From positions 1 through 64,000 of the forward strand of contig JAAVYW010000027.1 of assembly GCA_022791315.1 (NCBI GenBank): 64,000 nucleotides of DNA, read 5' to 3'. The stretch is from Oscillospiraceae bacterium (GTDB lineage: Bacteria > Bacillota > Clostridia > Oscillospirales > Ruminococcaceae). The first letter of the stretch is position 1, and each line of letters begins with the position of its first letter. Both the position numbers and the translations under genes were made by a program. Of the stretch, positions 23,581 through 32,219 are shown piece by piece. The notes under the pieces are model-generated. The model was not told the origin of the DNA, ran no database searches, and saw only the letters and a list, made by a program, of their open reading frames with translations.

Positions 23581-24065
23581 TTGTCCTCCTTACACAACAC
23601 CAATTCCAGTTCAATTTCGTGCCGCAAAGGGATGTTATTTTCCCCAATTAGGGGAATTTCCGGCTTGAGTTTACGGGAAACCTCCAGTGCGCCGCGGAAC
23701 AGGCGGGCCATGTCAAAGCCGCGCCGCTGATAAAAGCCCAGGGCATGGAGGTTGTCGTTGGTAGTGATGACGACGATTTTTCGGCATCCCATTTCTCCGG
23801 CTACCTGTACCACCTGTCCAATCAACGCAGTGCCAAGTCCCTGCCCAGGCCGCAGGCTGTCTAACGACAGGATTTCCAGTACCTGCCCGAAAACCGCATA
23901 GGTGATAAGACCGATAATTTCGTTATCCTCTTCAATAAAAAAGCCCTCTGCCTGGGTCATATCTACAACTTGGCCCCGCAGGACCATCTCTGTGGTGTAC
24001 CAGTGTTCTTTGAGAAAGGTATTGATTTTCGCTCTGTTTTGCTCTGTAATCCTTTGTAGTTCCAT
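23577..24065 (-). CDS. GNAT family N-acetyltransferase
   Basis: A 162-residue acetyltransferase. The motif A loop is in SLRPGQGLGTALIGQVVQVA and motif B in LHALGFYQRRGFDMARLFRGALE, which resembles the YhbS/ElaA-like small-molecule group. It is co-transcribed with the downstream acetyltransferase (4-base overlap) and lies 15 bases after the recombinase gene. The ribosome site is weak. Substrate unknown. Confidence 0.85.
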   Translation of the reverse strand: MELQRITEQNRAKINTFLKEHWYTTEMVLRGQVVDMTQAEGFFIEEDNEIIGLITYAVFGQVLEILSLDSLRPGQGLGTALIGQVVQVAGEMGCRKIVVITTNDNLHALGFYQRRGFDMARLFRGALEVSRKLKPEIPLIGENNIPLRHEIELELVLCKEDK

Positions 24066-24080
24066 GGGATTTTTACCTGC

Positions 24081-25097
24081 CTATTTTTTTTCTTTGGTTT
24101 GGACGGGTTTCTTTGCCCGCCGCTTGGTCTTGGAGAGCGGGGAGCTCTGGATGGCCTGCTCCATCTGCCGGTTGGAAATGTGAGTGTAGATTTCTGTGGT
24201 GCCTAAGTTTTCGTGGCCTAAAATCTCCTGGAGTACCCTTACATCTACGCCGCCGTGCTGGTACATCAGTGTGGCCGCCGTATGCCGCAGTTTGTGGGTG
24301 GAAAAACCCTGGCCGTCCAAATGGGCGGCTTTAAGTGCAGACTCAATAATCTGCTGCACCCGCCGTTTATTGATACGCGTACCCAGCCGGGACAAAAAAA
24401 GCGCATTTTTGTCCTTGATAGCGCCGGCGTTGGCATTGCGCACCTTTAAATAATCGTCCAACGCAGCCATGCAGGCGTCATTGAGATACACCACCCGCTC
24501 CTTGTTGCCTTTTCCCAATATCGTTAAATAGTTATCATGAATATTACCTAAATCAATGCCCACCAATTCGGAGAGCCGCATCCCGCAGTTGAGGAAAAAG
24601 GTGATGATACAGTAGTCCCGCTCTGGATGGGAGGTTTCGATGTGGTTCAGCAGTTCCAGGCTTTCTTCCAACGTGAGGTATTTGGGCACTGTCTTTTTCA
24701 ACGCAGGCGTCTCCAGGTTTTCCAGCGGGTTTTCCGGGAGAACACCGGCTTTGTTGGTCAGGTATTTGTAAAAGCTGCGCAGCGCGGAGATTTTCCGGGA
24801 ACGGGTCTTGGCGGAATTGTGGTTTTCCGAAAGAGTGAAATTCAAAAAGGCATAGGCGTCCGAGAGGGTTACAGAGCGGATGAGCTCCAAATCCACGTCG
24901 GCAATTTTAATCTGGGAAAAATCCTCCGCAGCGGATTGGGACAGCAGGCCACGATGGATTTTCATGAATCGAAAAAATGTGCGTAGGTCAATGTAGTATC
25001 CGTTTACTGTATTGGCAGAGCGCCCTTTGATGGTCTCCATATAAAACAGAAAATCCCGCAGCAGCTGCGGACAGTCTTCCAGAATATGCGGGTTCAT
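24081..25097 (-). CDS. Tyrosine recombinase, XerC/XerD-like
   Basis: A 338-residue tyrosine recombinase. The N-terminal SAM-like DNA-binding domain spans about 10-120; the catalytic set is complete: Arg174 (NCGMRLSEL), the GKGNKERVV lysine region, His268 and Arg271 (THKLRHTAATLM), His295 (LGHENLGTT) and nucleophile Tyr304 (EIYTH). A basic 30-residue tail (KTKRRAKKPVQTKEKK) extends past the usual length of about 300. It may serve chromosome dimer resolution or belong to a remnant element; no dif site was identified. The start at 25097 has GAGGAG upstream. A 30-base palindrome lies 35 bases further up. Confidence 0.9.
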   Translation of the reverse strand: MNPHILEDCPQLLRDFLFYMETIKGRSANTVNGYYIDLRTFFRFMKIHRGLLSQSAAEDFSQIKIADVDLELIRSVTLSDAYAFLNFTLSENHNSAKTRSRKISALRSFYKYLTNKAGVLPENPLENLETPALKKTVPKYLTLEESLELLNHIETSHPERDYCIITFFLNCGMRLSELVGIDLGNIHDNYLTILGKGNKERVVYLNDACMAALDDYLKVRNANAGAIKDKNALFLSRLGTRINKRRVQQIIESALKAAHLDGQGFSTHKLRHTAATLMYQHGGVDVRVLQEILGHENLGTTEIYTHISNRQMEQAIQSSPLSKTKRRAKKPVQTKEKK

Positions 25098-25131
25098 GTT
25101 GACAGCTCCTCTCCCGAAACGCTCTCCCCTC

Positions 25132-25161
25132 AACTACACTAAATTTTTATTTAGTGTAGTT
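25132..25161. repeat. Perfect palindrome upstream of the recombinase gene
   Basis: AACTACACTAAAT (25132-25144), TTTT, ATTTAGTGTAGTT (25149-25161). No T run follows on the reverse strand, so it is not an ordinary terminator of the upstream gene. It could be an operator or a recombinase-related site. Confidence 0.7.
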
Positions 25162-25202
25162 ATTCGTTTCGCTTTTTCCGTCTACCCTTAAAACCGGGAA
25201 AA

Positions 25203-25681
25203 CTATTTCTCCAAAACCGGCAGCCAAAACTCCACTAGGTTTTCGTCTTGTGCCGGATAGACTTCCAGCTCCGGCGCATTGGCGTGTTGGTATGGCGAAG
25301 ATGGAAGCCACTCCATAAATGCAAACATCTCTGCCTCCACTAAAGACATGGGAAGCTCGCCGGTGTTAGAAAATATGGCCCATTTGCAGGCCGGAACCCA
25401 GTAAGTTTCCAGGCCTTCCGGTATTGTGGCGCTGCCGGCTTCTGTGGCAATCCAGAAATTAAACGCCCTGTTAAGCGGGTCTTCCTCTACACGGAATATG
25501 CCGAAGACATGGCTTTTGGTAACAGACCCCGGCTGATAACCGCTCAAGCTGTTTAGGGTTTTAATCAGGCCGTTTTCCTTAGAAGACGCCCAAAAATCGC
25601 CGAACTGTTGATTGCCCTGGCCGGAAATCCACGTTTTTTGCCCGGCCACCCCCGAAATGCTTCCTTTTCTTCAATTCGCAT
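25203..25681 (-). pseudogene. GyrI-like effector-binding domain protein, frameshifted
   Basis: The reverse frame ending at 25203 encodes GQKTWISGQGNQQFGDFW..., HVFGIFRV, FNFWIATEAG, YWVPACKWAIFSNTG and EVYPAQDENLVEFWLPVLE, the pattern of GyrI-like or AraC-type effector-binding domains. Its own frame begins only at GTG 25649, without the first strand. The missing strand (MRIEEKEAFRG from ATG 25681) lies in the next frame, and the two meet at a run of five C (25649-25653 on the forward strand). One lost base there would explain it. The joined protein would be about 160 residues. A sequencing error is an alternative. It may be translated from GTG 25649 as a 148-residue protein. Confidence 0.6.
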
Positions 25682-25706
25682 GTTAATTACGGCGATACCC
25701 ACCTCT

Positions 25707-26264
25707 CTATAAATCCTGAGCCAAAATGGCGTATCGGACTTCATCAAAGATTCCGTTGTTACACCGGCAGGCCTGGCGTAGGGTCCCCTCATAGACCATG
25801 CCGGATTTTTTCATGACACGTCCTGAGGCAGGATTTTCACTGGCATGGTTGGCGTAGACACGGTTGAAACCCACGTCCCGCAGGAAAAAATCAAGAATCC
25901 GTTTGGTGGCTTCTGTCATGTAGCCTTGGTTCCACCAATTTCGTCCCATTTCATAGGCCAGCTCCACTTGGGAAATCCGGTCATCTGGGTGCATGCCAAA
26001 GTACCGGCCTATCACTTCGCCTGTGGCCTTGACCTGGATAGCCCAGCTATAGCGGTTGGGCTGTTCATAGGCGTCAAACCAGCTTTTTGTGAACATATTA
26101 GCCGCATTTTGCACATCACCGATATGGGGCATGGGCGCATAGTTTGTCCACTTCCAGACTTCCCGGTCGCTCCAGCAATTGTAGTAGATTTGTTCTAAAT
26201 CTTCCATTAGGAATCTTCTCAAAACAAGCCGTTGCGTCTCCAGGCGCTGGGTCCCTCTGTGTAT
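25707..26264 (-). CDS. GNAT family N-acetyltransferase (RimJ/RimL-like)
   Basis: A 185-residue acetyltransferase starting MIHRGTQRLETQRLVLRRF. The RimJ/L fold is shown by YEMGRNWWNQGYMTEATKRILDFFL and VYANHASENPASGRVMKKSGMVYEGTLRQ. The acceptor is unknown. ATG 26264 is chosen because GGGGAGGG lies four bases upstream. It is upstream of the frameshifted effector-binding gene on the same strand, 25 bases apart. Confidence 0.87.
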   Translation of the reverse strand: MHRGTQRLETQRLVLRRFLMEDLEQIYYNCWSDREVWKWTNYAPMPHIGDVQNAANMFTKSWFDAYEQPNRYSWAIQVKATGEVIGRYFGMHPDDRISQVELAYEMGRNWWNQGYMTEATKRILDFFLRDVGFNRVYANHASENPASGRVMKKSGMVYEGTLRQACRCNNGIFDEVRYAILAQDL

Positions 26265-26290
26265 CATAGTGCCCTCCCCTTTCCTGCTCA

Positions 26291-26512
26291 TCAATCCAGG
26301 TGTTTTGCGGTCAGCAAAAATGTGGTAACACCATCTGCACAGACAAAGGAAATCTCATGCTTTCCCTTGCCCCAGCAGCCGGTAGTCATCGCCGGCCCAG
26401 GCCGTCTCACAGAGGCTGTGGAGCAGTGCCATGGTATTGGCAGGTAAAGGTATCCCCTGGCTCCAACCCCATACGGCAGGCATCGGTGTCCCTCCATTTT
26501 ATGGTCTTTCAA
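26291..26512 (-). pseudogene. Remnant of a TIGR04076-like small protein
   Basis: One reverse frame ends in GKHEISFVCADGVTTFLLTA, another frame upstream reads CRMGLEPGDTFTCQYHGTAP, and between them LCETAW and DDYRLLGQGK appear in yet another register. Together these follow the order of the small TIGR04076-type Clostridial proteins (Cys, G-D-x-F, LC-x-AW, CADGV). At least two frame changes are needed, so I read this as a decayed gene. The family match is from memory of the pattern and is not certain. Confidence 0.4.
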
Positions 26513-26646
26513 TCATAGCATAACTTAAACAAAATTGCAATTGCTTTTCTCAAACATCTGGTAGGAGTAGAATTGTGAAAAATCCTGTTGTTTTTTCGGG
26601 AAATATGGTATACTGAAGATAAAGTTTTGGAAAGGTGGTCTGGATA

Positions 26647-27279
26647 ATGACAAAAAAACAAAAGGCACTGGAGGCAATCCGGCTGCTGAAGGAGCGCTAC
26701 CCAGATGCAGCGTGTTCCCTCACCTATGTAGTGCCCCACGAGCTTCTCATTGCCACCCGGTTGGCGGCCCAATGCACTGACGCCAGGGTCAATACCGTGA
26801 CTCCCACGCTTTTTGGAAAATACCCCTCAATCGATGCGCTGGCAGGAGCCGATGTGGCAGATATTGAGGAGATTATCCGCCCCTGCGGCTTTTTCAAGAC
26901 CAAGGCCAAGGACATTGTGGGTATGTGTACTATGCTGCGAGACGACTTTGGCGGCGTGGTGCCAGACACCTTAGAAGAGCTCTTAAAGCTGCCCGGCATC
27001 GGGCGGAAAACCGCCAACCTGGTGGTAGGCGATATTTACGGCAAACCTGCCATTGTCTGCGATACCCACTGTATCCGCCTCACCAACCGCCTGGGGCTCA
27101 CCACGACGAAGGACCCGAAAAAGACAGAGTTTGAGCTGATGCCCCTGCTGCCGCCAGAGGAATCCAATAACTTTTGCCATCGGCTGGTGATGTTCGGCCG
27201 GGATGTCTGCCGGGCCAGGAGCCCCCAGTGTGCTGCCTGCGAGCTGGAACCACTGTGTGTCTCCAAGGGAAAACAGTAA
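26647..27279 (+). CDS. nth: Endonuclease III
   Basis: A 210-residue DNA glycosylase/AP lyase for oxidised pyrimidines. The helix-hairpin-helix LPGIGRKTANLV holds catalytic Lys121, VCDTHCIRL holds Asp139, and the C-terminal iron-sulfur cluster ligands are Cys188, 195, 198 and 204 (C-x6-C-x2-C-x5-C). ATG 26647 is preceded by AAGGTGG. A probable -10 TATACT lies at 26609-26614 with a poor -35. It converges on mgtC with a shared terminator. Confidence 0.97.
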   Translation: MTKKQKALEAIRLLKERYPDAACSLTYVVPHELLIATRLAAQCTDARVNTVTPTLFGKYPSIDALAGADVADIEEIIRPCGFFKTKAKDIVGMCTMLRDDFGGVVPDTLEELLKLPGIGRKTANLVVGDIYGKPAIVCDTHCIRLTNRLGLTTTKDPKKTEFELMPLLPPEESNNFCHRLVMFGRDVCRARSPQCAACELEPLCVSKGKQ

Positions 27280-27286
27280 TTGCAAA

Positions 27287-27327
27287 AGCCCCTGCCCTCC
27301 CGAAACGGAAGGCAGGGGCTGGTTTTT
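27287..27327. terminator. Bidirectional terminator nth/mgtC
   Basis: AGCCCCTGCC (27287-27296) pairs with GGCAGGGGCT (27311-27320), with an inner TCC/GGA extension and a T run at 27323-27327; AAAA precedes the left arm for the reverse direction. Confidence 0.85.
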
Positions 27328-28033
27328 ATCCAATCACTTCCACAAACGTGACACCGTCCAGCTGGCGGATATCTTCGATAAGGGCCTGTACGTCCCTGTC
27401 ACGGGCCATTTCGGTGAGGGCCACCAGTGTCACTAAGTCGCTGTGCCGGGTAATGTCCTGATAGGTCTCAAAGGACTGGATTTTCACCTGGTGTTCCTTC
27501 ATGCAGGAGATGAAAAATTTTACCTGGCTGATAGAACCAAATTCCACAAAAAAGCGCACAACTCTGGTCTTTTTGTACAGCGTCCTGTCCAGCCGTCCCA
27601 GTACGGTCATGGAAAAGAGAATCAGCAGGAATGTCACCAGCGCACCGGTGTAAAACCCGCTTCCCAGGGCGATACCCATGCAGGCGCAGGCCCAGAGCCC
27701 GGCGGCTGTGGTGAGCCCTTTGATGCGGTGCTTGCCTGTGACAATGATGGTGCCCGCCCCTAAGAAACCGATGCCGCTGACAACGGAGGCGGCAATCCGG
27801 CTGGCATCGGCGGTGAAAACACCGGGTGCCAGCTGGCAGACATGGATATTGGTAATCATGGTGAGGCAGGAACCCAGGCACACCAGAATATAAGTGCGGA
27901 ACCCCGCCGCCTGGTTTTTGGATTCCCGTTCCATCCCGATAAACCCGGCAAATACCACGGAGAGCACCAGCCGCAGCGCGATAGACCAAAACCCTGTCCC
28001 TTGCAACTCATTCCAGATTGTATCCCATGTCAT
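27326..28033 (-). CDS. MgtC/SapB family membrane protein
   Basis: A 235-residue protein with about five membrane segments in the first 150 residues (LRLVLSVVFAGFIGMERESKNQAAGFRTYILVCLG, SGIGFLGAGTII, GLTTAAGLWACACMGIALGSG) and a C-terminal ACT-like cytoplasmic domain ending in DGVTFVEVIG. These are hallmark MgtC motifs. MgtC proteins affect magnesium and phosphate homeostasis; the exact activity is debated. ATG 28033 has AAGGTGG eight bases upstream. Directly downstream of patB with a 24-base gap. Confidence 0.92.
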   Translation of the reverse strand: MTWDTIWNELQGTGFWSIALRLVLSVVFAGFIGMERESKNQAAGFRTYILVCLGSCLTMITNIHVCQLAPGVFTADASRIAASVVSGIGFLGAGTIIVTGKHRIKGLTTAAGLWACACMGIALGSGFYTGALVTFLLILFSMTVLGRLDRTLYKKTRVVRFFVEFGSISQVKFFISCMKEHQVKIQSFETYQDITRHSDLVTLVALTEMARDRDVQALIEDIRQLDGVTFVEVIG

Positions 28034-28057
28034 TTTGCATACCACCTTGTTTTCATA

Positions 28058-29215
28058 CTACTTCATAACCTTCACCAGCCGGTGCATGGCCTCTTCCAGC
28101 ATGGCCCTGGGGCAGCCGATATTCACCCGCTGGAAACTGTCGGCGTAATCCGCATACACATAGCCCTCGCCCAGCTTGAGCTTGGCGCTGGCGACCGTTT
28201 TCGTCAGCTCCTCTCCCCGCAGGCCCAGGGCGGCAAAATCCAGCCACATCAGGTAGGTGGCCTCGATAGGCGTCACCACCACCTGGGGCAGCTCGGCAGC
28301 CAGGAAATCGCGGACAAACGCTGCGTTCTGGTCCAAATAGGCGTTTAGCTCATCTAGCCAGTCCCCGCACTGGTTATAGGCTACCATACAGGCCTCGTAG
28401 CCCATCTGGGTACCGCCGATATGTAAGGGGGCAATAATTTTCTCCTGAATCTCCTTGCGATAGTCCTCGTTGGCAGTGAAAAGATAGGAGTGATGCAGCC
28501 CCGGCACGTTAAAGGTCTTGCTGGGAGCCGAGAGGGTAATCACATACTGGGCCGCGTCCTCTGCCACTGCCGCCATGGGGGTATGGGAAAAGCCGCCCCG
28601 AATCAAATCCTGATGGATTTCGTCGCTGATGATGAGCACCCCGTTTTCCCGGCAGATGTGATAGAGCTTTGCCAGCTCTTCCCTGCTCCAACACCTGCCC
28701 ACCGGGTTGTGGGGATTGCATAGGATAAACGCCTTGACCTTCTGGGTTTTCACCTTTTCCTCAAAATCTGCAAAGTCGATGGTGTAGCTCCCCTGCCGGT
28801 TCACCAGCGAGCTGTCCACCAGTACCCGGCCGTTATTTTTCACCACATCGTGGAAGGGGTTATACACTGGCGTCTGGATGAGCACCGCATCTCCCGGCTG
28901 GGTCAGCGAGAGCAGAATCCAGGAGATACCCGCCACCACGCCACAGGAATACATCAGCCATTCCTTTTCAATGGCAATGCCGTGCCGGTTTTTCTCCCAG
29001 TTTACCACCGCGTCCAGATAACCGGATGGGGTCATGTTATAGCCATAGGTGCCGTGTTCGGCCAATTCCACCATCCGCTGCCGCACGGGGGCAGGAGAAT
29101 AGAAATCCATGTCGGCAATCCACAGAGGGAGGATGTCCTTGTCCTCCAGAATGTCCCATTTCACTGCACCGCTCCCAAACCGCTGGGGTCCTTTGTCAAA
29201 TTTTGATTCCATCAT
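28058..29215 (-). CDS. MalY/PatB family PLP-dependent aminotransferase (cystathionine beta-lyase type)
   Basis: A 385-residue fold type I PLP enzyme. The N-terminal block RFGSGAVKWDILEDKDILPLWIADMDF and the PLP lysine in TLSAPSKTFNVPGLHHSYL are typical for MalY/PatB C-S lyases, which split cystathionine or related thioethers. LCNPHNPVGRCW and SDEIHQDL supply the cofactor-binding Asn and Asp. Its start lies next to the sbcC stop (ATG at 29215 or 29212), suggesting translation from the sbcCD transcript. Substrate remains open. Confidence 0.9.
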   Translation of the reverse strand: MMESKFDKGPQRFGSGAVKWDILEDKDILPLWIADMDFYSPAPVRQRMVELAEHGTYGYNMTPSGYLDAVVNWEKNRHGIAIEKEWLMYSCGVVAGISWILLSLTQPGDAVLIQTPVYNPFHDVVKNNGRVLVDSSLVNRQGSYTIDFADFEEKVKTQKVKAFILCNPHNPVGRCWSREELAKLYHICRENGVLIISDEIHQDLIRGGFSHTPMAAVAEDAAQYVITLSAPSKTFNVPGLHHSYLFTANEDYRKEIQEKIIAPLHIGGTQMGYEACMVAYNQCGDWLDELNAYLDQNAAFVRDFLAAELPQVVVTPIEATYLMWLDFAALGLRGEELTKTVASAKLKLGEGYVYADYADSFQRVNIGCPRAMLEEAMHRLVKVMK

Positions 29216-29216
29216 G

Positions 29217-32195
29217 TCACTCGTTCCCTTCCCTTATTAGTTTAATTGTACTTCCGGAAGACCCGGAAGAGACCTGCACTTTTGCATGAATCCGCTCTTT
29301 GAGCTCGGAGACATGGGAGATAATGCCAATCATGCGCCCGTCCTGGCGCAGCGCCATCAGGGTATTTGCCGCGGCGTCCAGGGATTCACTGTCCAGCGTG
29401 CCAAAGCCCTCGTCGATAAAGACGGTATCCAGCTCCACGCCGCCGGAATAGGCCCGGATAATGTCGGCCAGGCCCAGCGCCAGGGAAAGGGAGGCCTTGA
29501 AGCTCTCCCCGCCCGAGAGCGTGGTGATGGGGCGCTGCCGCCCGGTAAAGGCGTCAATCACTTCAAAATCCAGCCCGCTGGCCCTAAGCCCCTTGTTTTT
29601 CTCCTCCCGGCGGGAGAGGCGGTATCTGCCATCGGTCATCTTTTCCAGCCGCAGGTTGGCAGCGGCGATGATATCTTCAAAATAGGCCGAGAGCACATAC
29701 CGCTCAAAGGATAGCCGCTTGCCGTTGTCCCCCTTCGCCAGCTTTGCCAGCTTGTCGGTCAACAGGGATTCCTGCTCCAACTTTGCCAGCTGCTTGGCGT
29801 GCTGTTCCAGTGCCTTGGCACTGCGCTGGTTTTGCAGCACCAGGGCATGGAGCGCCAGCTGTTCCTCCCTGCCCTGTTCCAGCTGTCGGGAGAGCTCATC
29901 CGAGCGGCTTTGCAGCGCAGGCAAATCCGCCCGCTGCTGTCCCGCGGTCTGGCTCCCCAACAGGGAGATGACTTCCTCTAGCGATTGCAGTCTGGTGCGA
30001 TAACTAAGGCAGGATTGTTCCAGAGCGCCTATCTGTCCCACCTGTCCCAGGGCCAGGCGGTAGTCCTCCTCCTGGGCAAAGCCCTGTTCCCCCAGATGCC
30101 GGGCAAACTGCTCCCGCCCGGCCTTTACCTCTTTTTCCGCCTTTTCCAGCCGCAAAGCGGCTTCTCCGGCCTGCTGCCTGGCTGCCCGGTCCTCCCCCTG
30201 GGCGGCCAGCAGGTTTTGGGAGATAGCCTGGCGCTGCCTGCTGTTTTCCTCAATCTTTTGCAGTGCCAGGGCGTGTTCATGTGCCAGGGCCTTGGGGTCA
30301 GGGGCCTGGCCGCCAAAGAGCTCCAACGCCCGGCCTGCCTGCTTTCCCATCTCGTCAAGCTGTGCTTCGTCCTTGGCCAGCTTTAGACGGACAGCTTGCT
30401 CCTTTTCCTGTAAAAAGACAGGGTCGCTGTACTTTCCGTCAGACAAAAGCTCCTCAGGCACTTTGGCATAGACCGCCTGGGCCAGCGCTTGACATTGGCT
30501 CTCCTGGGCTTCCCACCGGGCTTTGCTCTCTACCGCAAGGGCCTGTATCCGGGCGCTGTCGGGAAGCAGCTCTTCCGCTGGGATGTGGCTCAGTTTCATC
30601 CGCTCCATTGCCCCACGAAAAGCCGCCTCTTCCCTGTTCACTTGGCTTGCCAGACGGGAGAGCGCTTCCGCCGCCTGCTTTACCTGCTCTTCGTCCGGCA
30701 CGTCCTGCGCCTCTGCTGCCGGCGCGGGATGGGTTAGGCTCCCACATACCGGGCAGGGCTTCCCCTTCATCAGCCGCTTGGCCAGCACCCCGGCCTGCCC
30801 CGAGAGGAAGCGGCTGTTCAACATCTCGTAATCCGCCTGTTCCTGTTCATAGCGGCGAATGGCTTCCCGCAGTCTGTCGCCGCTGTCCCGCAGGGAGAGG
30901 GCGTTTTCCCAGGCCTCTTTTTCCTCCTGGGCCTTGGCCTGAAGCGCGGATTTTTGGGCCAGCATTTCCAGAATCGAGAGGCGTTGCCTGGCCTTTTTTA
31001 GGAGTCCCTCCTGCTGCAAAAGCTGTTTTTGGAGATTTCCATATTCCGCTGCCGCCCGTTCCCGCTCCTGTAAGTCCCGTTCCCGGCAGTCCAATTCTCT
31101 GCCCAGTTCTTCCAGCTTTGGCAGCTGCCCCGAGGCCTCTTCAGCAGCGCAGAGCGCCTGATATGCCTGCGCACACTGATGCAGCGCCTTTTCCTGCTCT
31201 TCTGCCCGCACCTGCCGCTGCCGCTCCTGCTCCTGTAGCAACCTCTCCTCCCCGGCCAGGAGGTTTGCCCGTTTGAGCTGTTCCAGCAGCGCCTGCCGCC
31301 TTGCCATCTCCTCCTTTTGAGAAAATAGCTGGGCCTGCTCGGCCAGGGAGGCCTCTAACTGGTCAAGCTGGCTGTTCAGCATCCGGGCGGCGTCCAGGTT
31401 TAAGCCCTTTTGTTCCTGGTGCAGGGCCCCTAACTGCTTTTCCAAGAGGGCAAGACGTTCCCTGTCCGCCTGGATGCGCAGGGCTAACAGCTGGCTGATA
31501 TGCTCATAGTTGGGGTATTGGGCTGCCAGCGCCTCCCCCAGTGCAGTATCCCCCTCCGGGTTAATCCCGGCAGCGGCCTGGCTCACCAGCTCCCGCTGGG
31601 CGGTGATACGGGCCTGCTGTTCCTTGGCTGTTTGGGCCATGAGCAGGGCCATCCGGTTAAAGATATGGGTGTCAAATACCTTGCGGAAAATCTCCTGTTT
31701 CTCGTCGCTGCCCGCTTCCAGCAGCTTTTTGAAATCCCCCTGGGCCAGCATCACAATTTGCTTAAAGCGGTGCTTGTCCAGCCCCAGGATTTCCGCCACA
31801 CGGGCATTCACCTCCCGCACGCCGGTGACAGTCTCCTCCCCGTCGACGAGCGCCGCCGAAGCAGGGAGCAGCCGCTCGTTCCCGGTGCGGGCAATGCGGT
31901 ATTGCTGGGGTTCCCGGTGGATTTCATAGCGCCTTCCCCGGATAAAAAAGCTGTATTCCACCCAACACTTCTCCTCGTTGGGGGCATACTGGCTCTTAAA
32001 GTTCTCGCTCTCCCTGCTGTCGCCGCTGGCCTCCCCAAAGAGGGCGAAGGTGATGGCGTCAAAGATTGTGGTTTTTCCCGCCCCTGTGGGCCCGGTGATA
32101 AGGAAAATCCCCTGGTCGTAGAGCCCTGTAAAGTCGATTTCCTGTGTGCCGCCAAAGGGGCCAAAGGCGTGCAGCACCAATTTTTCCGGTTTCAA
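29217..32195 (-). CDS. sbcC: Exonuclease subunit SbcC
   Basis: A 992-residue SMC-like ATPase. Walker A is GPTGAGKTTIFDAITFALFG near residue 35; two long Gln/Glu/Ala-rich coiled coils flank a zinc hook CPVCG (near residue 470); the signature TTLSGGESFKASLSLALGLAD and Walker B VFIDEGFGTLD are at the end. With SbcD it processes hairpins and blocked DNA ends. The start is TTG with GGAGGG eight bases upstream. It follows sbcD by 24 bases. Confidence 0.95.
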   Translation of the reverse strand: MKPEKLVLHAFGPFGGTQEIDFTGLYDQGIFLITGPTGAGKTTIFDAITFALFGEASGDSRESENFKSQYAPNEEKCWVEYSFFIRGRRYEIHREPQQYRIARTGNERLLPASAALVDGEETVTGVREVNARVAEILGLDKHRFKQIVMLAQGDFKKLLEAGSDEKQEIFRKVFDTHIFNRMALLMAQTAKEQQARITAQRELVSQAAAGINPEGDTALGEALAAQYPNYEHISQLLALRIQADRERLALLEKQLGALHQEQKGLNLDAARMLNSQLDQLEASLAEQAQLFSQKEEMARRQALLEQLKRANLLAGEERLLQEQERQRQVRAEEQEKALHQCAQAYQALCAAEEASGQLPKLEELGRELDCRERDLQERERAAAEYGNLQKQLLQQEGLLKKARQRLSILEMLAQKSALQAKAQEEKEAWENALSLRDSGDRLREAIRRYEQEQADYEMLNSRFLSGQAGVLAKRLMKGKPCPVCGSLTHPAPAAEAQDVPDEEQVKQAAEALSRLASQVNREEAAFRGAMERMKLSHIPAEELLPDSARIQALAVESKARWEAQESQCQALAQAVYAKVPEELLSDGKYSDPVFLQEKEQAVRLKLAKDEAQLDEMGKQAGRALELFGGQAPDPKALAHEHALALQKIEENSRQRQAISQNLLAAQGEDRAARQQAGEAALRLEKAEKEVKAGREQFARHLGEQGFAQEEDYRLALGQVGQIGALEQSCLSYRTRLQSLEEVISLLGSQTAGQQRADLPALQSRSDELSRQLEQGREEQLALHALVLQNQRSAKALEQHAKQLAKLEQESLLTDKLAKLAKGDNGKRLSFERYVLSAYFEDIIAAANLRLEKMTDGRYRLSRREEKNKGLRASGLDFEVIDAFTGRQRPITTLSGGESFKASLSLALGLADIIRAYSGGVELDTVFIDEGFGTLDSESLDAAANTLMALRQDGRMIGIISHVSELKERIHAKVQVSSGSSGSTIKLIREGNE

Positions 32196-32219
32196 ATCTC
32201 CTGCCCTCCTCTTTTTCGG

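Noticed and set aside
25132..25161. Palindrome read as the terminator of the upstream reverse-strand gene
   Set aside because: On the reverse strand the stem is followed by GAGGGGAG, not by a T run.
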